A DNA stretch of 64,000 nt. It comes from Chondrilla cf. caribensis (Eukaryota > Porifera > Demospongiae > Chondrillida > Chondrillidae). Shown here one piece after another: positions 55,923 through 64,000 of this stretch; position 1 is the first letter of the stretch, and each line of letters begins with the position of its first letter. The stretch lies in assembly GCA_964020155.1 (NCBI GenBank), contig OZ026557.1, positions 3,556,501 through 3,620,500 on the forward strand, in the 5' to 3' direction. A model generated the notes under the pieces. The model was not told where the DNA came from. It searched no databases and saw only the letters and a program-made list of their open reading frames with translations. The translations under genes were made by a program, and so were the position numbers.

Positions 55923-58900
55923 ATGTCAGGGGAGATGAAGGCAATGTGGACTCCTCTTCATTCAGCAGCTTCCAAAGGTCAAGTTGAATCAGTATGTGAA
56001 GTGCTAAGGTCAGGTGGTAGGCCTTCAATGACAGTGGTTGCTGGTACTTACGGGACCCCACTACATCAAGCTGTAAGAGCAGGTCACAAAGAGATAGTGT
56101 CTGTTCTACTGGAGGAAGGTTGTCCAATTGATGTGAAGGCCAGTAATGGTAGAAGTGTCCTCCACTGGGCTGCTGGGTGTGGTCAGGTTGACTTGATAAA
56201 ATTATTTGTTAAGAGTGGATTGGATGTAAATGTGGTAGATAATGATGGTTGTACTCCCCTCCATGCTGCAGCTTGTAAGGGTCATGTAGAATGTGTGCAT
56301 GTATTACTTGCACTAGGTGGTAGACCTTCAATGACAGTGGTTGCTGGTACTTATGGAACCCCACTACATCAAGCTGTACTAGCTGGTCACAAAACAATAG
56401 TGTCTGTTCTATTGGAGGAATGTTGTCCTATTGATCTAAAGGCCAGTAATGGTGAAAGTGTCCTCCACTGTGCTGCTGTGTATGGTCAGGTTGATTTGAT
56501 TATATTATTTGTTAAGGGTGGATTGGATGTAAATGTGGTAGATAATGATGGTCGGACTCCCCTCCACTCTGCAGCTAGTAAGGGTCTTGTAGAATGTGTG
56601 TGTGCATTGCTTACATTAGGTGGTAGACCTTCAATGACAGTGGTTGCTGGTACTTACGGAACCCCGCTACATCAAGCTGTACTATCTGGTCACAAAAGGG
56701 TAGTGTCTGTTCTATTGAAGGAAGGTTGTCCAATTGATGTAAAGAACAGTGATGGTGAAAGTGTCCTCCACTGGGCTGCTGAGTTTGGTCAGGTTGACTT
56801 GATAGAATTATTTGTTAAGGGTGTATTGGATGTAAATGTGGTAGATAATGATGGTCGGACTCCCCTTCACGATGCATCTAGTGAAGGTCATGCAGAATGT
56901 GTGCGTGTATTGCTTACATTAGGTGGTAGACCTTCAATGACAGTGGTTGCTGGTACTTATGGAACCCCACTACATCAAGCTGTACTAGCTGGTCACGAAA
57001 AAATAGTGTCTGTTCTATTGAAGGAAGGTTGTCCTATTGATCTAAAGGACAGTAATGGTGAAAGTGTCCTCCATTGGGCTGCTGAGTTTGGTCAGGTTGA
57101 CTTGATAAAATTATTTGTTAAGGGTGGATTGGATGTAAATGTGGTAGATAATGATGGTAGGACTCCCCTCCACTTTGCAGCTAGTCAGGGTCATGTGGAA
57201 TGTGTGCATATATTGCTTACACTAGGTGGTAGGTCTTCAATGACAGTGGTTGCTGGTACTTATGGAACCCCACTACATCAAGCTGTACTAGCTGGTCACA
57301 AAAAGATAGTGTCTGTTCTATTGAAGGAAGGTTGTCCTATTGATCTGAAGGCCAGTAATGGTGAAAGTGTCCTTCACTGTGCTGCTGAGTTTGGTCAGGT
57401 TGACTTGATTGAATTATTTGTTAAGGGTGGATTGGATGTAAATGTGGTAGATAATGCTGGTAGGATTCCACTTCATTATGCAGCTAGTCTGGGTCATGTA
57501 GAATGTGTGCGTGTATTGCTTGGATTATATGGTAGATTATCTGTGCTCACTATTACACATGGATCCCCACTACCTGAAGCTGATGCAGAAGATGAGAATA
57601 GGTTGACTCCTTTCCCCTCAGAGCACAAATTGGATGATTGTCCAACAGATTGGACAGTCCTCCAATCTAGAAACGTTCTTGATTCAGTTTGCTCAGACCA
57701 TGTGCAAACCGATAACATCTTGAAGGAAAGTAGTCATGTCAACCATCAATCAGTAAATAATGGGATTAGCTCTAACAGTGAATTCCATCCACTAGGCACC
57801 AATGTACAGGAAATGGTTAATCACGTTGAGAAGAATGGGATGACACCGTTGATTATGGCGGCTGCATTAATAGAGCTAGAAACATTCAAAGAACTTAGAT
57901 CAGTGGGAGGGGATATTTACCTGTCTGATAACTTTGGTATGAGATTTTGTGATTATGTTCTAATGAGCCAAGATGACCCCACTGTACTACATCAGTTCTG
58001 TGAGGCTTGTGACATTAGTTGTAGTGAAGATGGCATAATTGGTGCCATTTCTGCCTTGAATTCAAGTGAGCTACTTGATGTAAATAGAGTGTTGTGCCTG
58101 GCAGCTGTAGAGGGGGATGTTAGTGTATTTGATGCCATGGTAACATCCCAATATATACTAGATTACCAAAGATGGCCAAAAGCAGGTCTTTTGTTGTCAG
58201 CTATCTCTGGCAATGAGCAGATATTGACAGACCTGCACATCTCTTCAGAACCACTCAATCCTTTGCACATTGCTTTACTCTCTACGTACATGCTACAGGG
58301 TGAAGAAGGGTATGATCCTACTTTCATAAAGAGGCTGGTCTCTCACCCACGCACTAAATTCACAGCTAACAAGGTCTTTCCTAATGGTCTGAGTCCACTT
58401 GATGTAGCTCGTCAGTTAAAGCTCCACAACATTGCTGATATGATTGAGGGAGCAGGTGGTGGACCAGGTCTGTGGGCCAACCTACCAAAGGAGATACTAC
58501 CAGTGTGCACTGATATTTTGGCTGGTGTAAACCAACTTCGAGACCTCCAGTTGGACGAAGTGATCGTTTCAACAATATCTGCCTACTTCAACTACCAGAC
58601 TTGTTCTGGGGGAGGAAGACAGAAGGATGAAGAGATTCTGAAGAATGCTATTCTGGAGAAGAAGCCCGAACTCAGGAGTATTGACAAACATGTTCTCTCC
58701 AATCTCAAATGTAAGGGTAAGTGGGAGAGGGTTGGAAATCTCCTAGAGATCGATGAAGACACTTTGGACAGACTGGGTGAGGAGTCTCCCGACAGTGATG
58801 ATGCTTACTACTCCATGCTGAAGTACTGGTTGGAACATGGCCACAATGTGACTTGGAAGACCTTACTCAATGCTGTTGGCCACTTTGAAACAAAGAAGAC

Positions 58901-59739
58901 TGTTGATGACATGACAGAGAGGATAGTTGAAGAGAACACAGCACCAAATGTAAGGCCAACAGACCTTGCATAGCAGTTGAGCTGTGACATATGATGTGTT
59001 GATCCTAAAGACACTTAACCTAGTCTTAAATCTCCTTTCATTCTACAGAGCTCATCTTCACAGCATTCCCAACTCTGTCCCCCCAGAGGTCATTCACCTT
59101 TACCAGTCCCTGCACCCCGGCCTTCCCTGTACCCCCCACCCACTGTACATGGAGTACAGAGTACATCACTTGTGGAGTGTACACACCGTGGTACACATCA
59201 TGGTAGGTTTGTATGGTGCTCCACTCTACTTGTTTAGTTGTGTCAACAGTTCATCTTCTTCAATGTACGTAGGTGTTCATATTCCAACAGGATGGGCTGA
59301 TGAAAAGGCTTCATCCAAACCTCTCTCCACCAGACAGAGTCCCACTGTCTCTGTAGACACCCAACGTGAGATATGAGGTACTCAATGTGTGGATTGGTGT
59401 AGTCCTTACAGTGTGTGTTCTTTGTTTGTAGGTTTCCAGAGGGACCAAAGTCTCACTGAAGAAAAACTCTTGCGTCTAGTTGGGAAAAAAATGGACGCCA
59501 GATGGGAGGAGTTTGCGGAGCATTTACATGTGGAGTGGAATATGATAAAAGGAGTACGCAGAAATTGCCCGTATGATGTAACAGTCTGCTTTATTGAGGT
59601 GACCAGTAGATGGCTGTCTGGTGAGGATGGTACTGGTGAGCGTCCCCGTACCTGGGAGACTGTGTTTGATGCTCTGAGACTCACAGGACACCCTCTTCTT
59701 GTGGAGGAGGTCAAAGAAGCACTGTCAAAGGAACAGTGA
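55923..59739 (+). CDS. Ankyrin-repeat protein with two C-terminal death domains
   Basis: Probable cytoplasmic signalling scaffold. Exons 55923-58949, 59049-59202, 59273-59365 and 59432-59739 join in phase to give 1,193 residues. Residues about 10-560 are ankyrin repeats arranged as five near-identical 101-residue blocks, each of three repeats (TPLH, TPLHQAV, SVLH). A second, degenerate ankyrin-like region follows. At about 920-1000 is a first death domain (WERVGNLLEIDEDTLDRL). A Pro/Ser linker follows (exons 2-3). A second death domain ends the protein (DARWEEFAEHLHVEWNMIKG). If intron 1 is retained, the frame ends at 58973 after 1,016 residues with only the first death domain. Ankyrin/death combinations are common in early-branching animals; partners are unknown. 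Confidence 0.85.
55950..57465 (+). repeat. Coding tandem repeat, 303-bp unit, five copies
   Basis: Each unit encodes three ankyrin repeats. The stretch encoding RPSMTVVAGTYGTPLHQAV is almost unchanged between copies at DNA level, as are silent sites, which points to recent unequal exchange or gene conversion. Confidence 0.95.
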
Positions 59740-60074
59740 ACAGGTGAGCACCAACCACTGTTGAAATGCCACTACTCGGTGTAGTGTAAGGATAAAGTTG
59801 TGAGAGTTTTCTTTTAATGTACATCTTTTTATTGTCCAGTGTGTATGTTGTGCGTTGTTAGTTCCTCTTTATTTTATAGCAGCCATTAACCTGTGTGTGT
59901 ATATGACCTCACCACAATTGGATCTGCCTCTTCTGAACTACCCTGATCACAGCCTCCTCCCAGCTTGTATATAGCCAAGTGATCCGTAATATGATTTCCA
60001 CCAGAAAAAAATCCAGATCTGAATTTAACCAACACTTCAATCATCACAGATGTCTTCTGACCACAACCTTGCTC

Positions 60075-61590
60075 TCCCTTAATCTTCACCCGAAGCAGCC
60101 AGACCATGCCCTTGTTTTCACTCGAAGCAGCCTGAACACACCCTTGTTCTCACCCGAAGCAGCCTGACCACGCCCTTGTTCTCACTCGAAGCAGCCTGAA
60201 CACACCCTTGTCCTTGTTGGAAGCAGCCTGGACACACCCTTGCTCTCACCCGAAGCAGCCTGAACACACCCTTGTTCTCACCCAAAGCAGCCTGAATACA
60301 CTCTTGTTCTCACCCGAAGCAGCCTAAACATACCCTATTTCCCACCAGGAGCAGCCTGACCACACCCTTTTTCTCACCCAAAGCAGCCTCAGCACACCCT
60401 TGTTCTCTCCAGAAGCAGCCTAAACACACCCTTGTTCTCTCCAGAAGCAGCCTGAAAATGCCCTTGTTCTCAACAGAAGCAGCCTGAACACACACCTGTT
60501 CTCACCCGAAGCAGCCTGACCACACCCTTGTTTTCACTCGTAGCAGCCTGACCACACCCTTTTTCTCACCCAAAGCAGCCTGAACACACTCTTGTTCTCT
60601 CCAGAAGCAGCCTGAACACACCCTTGTTCTCAACAGAAGCAGCCTGAACACACCCTTGTTCTCACTTGAAGCAGCCTAAACACACCCTTTTTCCCACCAG
60701 GAGCAGCCTGGCCACACCCTTTTTCTCACCCCAAGCAGCCTGAACACACCCTTGTTGTCTCCAGAAGCAGCCTGACCACACCCTTGTTCTCACCCGAAGC
60801 AGCCTGAACACCCTTTTTCTCACCCGAAGCAGCCTGAACACACCTTTATTCTCACCCGAAGCAGCCTGAACACACCCGTAATCTCACTTGAAGCAGCCTG
60901 AACACACCCTTTTTCCCACCAGAAGCAGCCTGAACACACCCTTTTTCTCACCCGATGCAGCCTGAACACACTTCTTCTCACCCGAAGCAATTTGACCACA
61001 CCCTTGTTTTCACTTGTAGCAGCCTGAACACACCCTTGTTCTCACCCGAAGCAGCCTGAACACACCCTTGTTCTCTCCAGAGGTAGCCTGAACACACACT
61101 TGTTCTTACTTGAAGCAGCCTAAACACACCCTTTTTCCCACCAGGAGCAGCCTGACCACACCCTTGTTTTCACTTCTAGCAGCCTGAACACACCCTTGTA
61201 CTCACCCGAAGCAGCCTGAACACACTCTTGTTCTCTCCAGAGGTAGCCTGAACACACCCTTTTTCTCACCCGAAGCAGCCTGAACACACCCTTGTTCTCA
61301 CCCGAAGCAGCCTGAACACACCCTTGTTCTCTCCAGAAGCAGCCTGAACACACCCTTGTTCTCTCCAGAAGCAGCCTGAACACACCCTTGTTCTCACCCG
61401 AAGCAGCCTGAACACACCCTTTTTCTCACCTGAAGCAGCCTGAACACACCCTTGTTCTCATCAGAAGCAGCCTGAACACACTCTTGTTCTCTCCAGAAGC
61501 AGCCTGAACACACCCTTTTTCTCACCCGAAGCAGCCTGAACACACCCTTGTCTTGCCAAACGCAGCCTGACCACACCCTCCTCCCCACCA
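60075..61590. repeat. 31-bp minisatellite, about 49 copies
   Basis: The unit is cccgaagcagcctgaacaca plus cccttgttctca, with point variants such as ccagaagcagcc and cactcg. A 31-base unit shifts frame each copy, so several minus-strand frames stay open by chance. It is 340 bases downstream of the death-domain gene. Confidence 0.95.
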
Positions 61591-61599
61591 GAATGACTT

Positions 61600-62840
61600 C
61601 AATGTGAATATGTCTGGACCTGTATTTTACAAATTGTTGGGAAATTGTCTTGAAATTTGCATGATGTTGTTGTCCACGCTCTTACATGTGTACATATACA
61701 GTGTTATGTTGTTGAACATTAACCAAACTTCAATAGTATAATAGTACACAAATTATATACGTATAAGAATTATTAATTCAATAATAATTATTATGTTTTT
61801 TGAGATTATGTGATAATAAAGATTGTGATAATATTATAGTAAAGTGAATGTGTGTGTGTATGTGTGTACAATCACTAGTAGTATGAGTGAGTGTGTGAGT
61901 GTGCGTGCGTGCTCACGTGCTACCGTACGTGTGTGTGTCACACGCAGCCATTGACTGCATATCAGGAGATTTCATCCAACCAATACTTGATCCAGTGACA
62001 CAGATCCTGTGTAATGTCAATATATTATCTCTGCCTTGATTTTGTACGTGGTTAAGACATGGGCACGAGGGCATTAAGACATATAAAATACCGAGTCCCG
62101 AGGGCGAGTGTATTTTATGTCATATATATTACCATGTGTATGGATCTGCAATATATGCATATCTGGTTGACTAGTGTTTAATATAATGTTAATCATGGAT
62201 ACCCTCAACTCTAGTATTGAAAACAATTCTAATAATTAGTGGTGTGAATGTGTAATTTTGTTTTATTATACAGTTGAGCATAACGATGGTTTATACTCAA
62301 CCAAATATCTCTGTGTAAGTATACTGAAGCATTTTTGGGTTTGTCAATATATGTAATAGTGTACATGTCCCCACATACATCCCTACATGTGTGTTACCAC
62401 ATGTTTTACAACATGTGACACTACATGTACGTGTGTACATACGTATACACAAACACTATGTACATGCATTCCTACATACGTAGGTCTCTGCATGTGTTAT
62501 ACCACATGTTACTACATGTGTCCATATGTGTATAACTATATACATGCTGAACTATTATGCATGCTTCCATGTATTGTAAAACATATGCCTAGTGGTGCTG
62601 ATTGGTCTCACTGGTAGTGTACACTATATATGTCATGTAGTAAATGTACTGTATAACAACAGTGGTGCAATCATTATACGTAATATTGAATTGAGAACTC
62701 ATACTTATGTCAAAATAATTTCAGTTTTGACAAGTTATGAATGAATTTCTGTATTGATGCATACACTACAAACTGGAACACACATGCACACACACACAAG
62801 ACATGCATGTATATGCATACACACACGTATACACACATGC
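61600..62840. other. AT-rich intergenic stretch with one palindrome
   Basis: No exon is recognised. A palindromic block at about 62082-62130 (aaaataccgagtc..gcgagtgtatttt) resembles a fold-back element. Short GT tracts lie near 61850-61940. Confidence 0.5.
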
Positions 62841-62844
62841 ACAC

Positions 62845-63932
62845 ATCTGGTGTACTGACCTGCACAAGTACAAATTGTGATTGGGTGATTTGACAAGCTC
62901 ACTTATGTACATACTTAAACAATATTATATATACAGTACGTATGTACAGACATGTATGTATGTACGTGTGTGCGTGTGTCTATGAATTTTCTTATCCCTT
63001 TGCTATTATGTTTTTACACACACTGCGGGCTGAAATAGCAGAACTTGAGAAACAGAGGACATCTTTTCTGGACAAAATGGAGTCTCTTAAGGTTGATGTT
63101 GCTTCAGGTGAAAGAGCCAAGCATGTTTCACAGGATCTAGCTGGTCATCTGGAAAAGGAACTCCAGAAAACCAGAACAAGCTACCAGAAACTCCAAGGAG
63201 AGAACTGTGAGCTCAGGGTCAAGTTGGAGGACTCTCACACACGTGAACAGCAACTGGACATGCTGCTCACCAGCCAGAGGAAGCAGCGTAGCAATCTGGA
63301 CTCCTCACTTGAAGGCATCCAACCAGCAAAGCCTTGAGGCTCAGATGAGGATACGAGAACTGGAAGGAAGCCTGAATGAGAGGGAGAGGGACTTTAAGAA
63401 GAAGTTTGTGAATTGTGTTCCATCATACATTCATACACACATACATCCGTGCATGCATACATACATACATACAGACGTACATACATATGCATGCAGTACA
63501 TGTAGTGTGGTCTTGAAACAGCCATCAAACATTGTACTGTATTCATATGCATACGTATGTATGCCAGTACATTTGTACGTACATACGTACGTATATGGTA
63601 GACTACGTACTTGCTCATTAGCCTATAGCTACTGTACATCACTCAATCCCCTACACTGTATGTACTTATGTACATATGTACTCATACATACGTATGTTGT
63701 ATAGTTTGTAGAGTATGTGTACGTACGTATGTACATAAGCATGTATCTCCTTGTATTAATGTGTACATACATATCCACATACGTATGCAGATTGAATGAT
63801 ATTCAAATGGAGCAGAGCGGAGAGATTGGTCAGAGGTTGACCAAGATGGAGGCCTTACGTAAAGTGCAGGAAAATGAGTGGATAAGTAAAGAACATGATT
63901 ACAGGAAGACGATTACTCAACTTGAGACTATA

Positions 63933-63999
<67 letters not shown>

Positions 64000-64000
64000 T
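62845..64000 (+). pseudogene. Decayed duplicate of rootletin exons 18-19, truncated by window end
   Basis: Matches about 51264-52540, introns included. The exon 18 copy (63029 onward) has its acceptor changed from GCAG to GCGG and a 1-base T insertion near 63309 that breaks the frame. The exon 19 copy (63793-63932) has one codon change (AAG to ACG) and extra TA before its donor. Part of the intron is deleted. The remaining coding sequence is over 95% identical by eye, so the duplication is recent. Confidence 0.9.

Noticed and set aside
58950..58973. End of the ankyrin/death protein at 58973
   Set aside because: As the main form this was set aside, because the donor at 58949 and three in-phase exons restore a second death domain; kept only as a retained-intron isoform.
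60310..61588. Minus-strand Trp/Arg/Cys-rich frames
   Set aside because: They come from the 31-bp minisatellite and share no start, splice signal or domain.

Overview
The window is eukaryotic and metazoan. Almost every gene is split by short introns with GT-AG ends, and the gene content includes a BMP1/tolloid-type astacin protease, XPA, an RCAN (calcipressin), rootletin and an ankyrin/death-domain protein. The multipass membrane gene with a beta-helix ectodomain resembles gene families I associate with sponges, so a sponge is my best guess at the organism. That is inference from gene style; no single base proves it. I rebuilt exons by hand from reading-frame homology, splice consensus and intron phase, and there is no transcript evidence behind any model.

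Layout from left to right. A secreted astacin-CUB-EGF protease (minus, 288-10429) runs off the left edge. XPA (minus, 10995-16599) is a complete 6-exon gene of 282 codons. RCAN (minus, 17378-17986) is intronless. An MPPE1/Cdc1-like metallophosphoesterase (minus, 19163-20573) lies tail-to-promoter with these, with a small unknown ORF diverging from it (plus, 20680-21000). Next is a head-to-head pair of two unrecognised 200-residue proteins. One is a single-pass membrane protein with a cysteine-rich juxtamembrane segment and several tyrosine motifs (minus, 21793-23168). The other is a cysteine-rich, possibly lipid-anchored protein (plus, 23514-24667).

The 24.7-31 kb interval holds a tandem duplication of about 1.7 kb carrying ankyrin exons. 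Each copy is broken by different mutations, and the first copy is followed by exons encoding an NBR1-like LIR motif and UBA domain. A multipass membrane protein with a parallel beta-helix ectodomain follows (minus, 31861-38732), with one in-frame stop in an otherwise phase-perfect 17-exon model. Rootletin/CROCC (plus, 39268-53001) has 20 exons and 2,011 codons, close to the human length. An ankyrin/double-death-domain gene (plus, 55923-59739) follows. The right end holds a 1.5-kb 31-bp minisatellite and a decayed duplicate of the rootletin 3' exons.

Non-coding DNA is dense with repeats: long (GT)n/(CA)n tracts, TACGTA-rich intron sequence, at least three families of short non-autonomous transposon-like elements with terminal inverted repeats, several fold-back palindromes, minisatellites and a tRNA-derived SINE. 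Two patterns stand out. Most (GT)n tracts in genes start at or very near 5' splice sites on the sense strand, and two MITE insertions end only 7-11 bases from 3' splice sites. The genes do not form one pathway. XPA (DNA repair), RCAN (calcineurin control), rootletin (cilia) and the death-domain protein (signalling) are ordinary neighbours.
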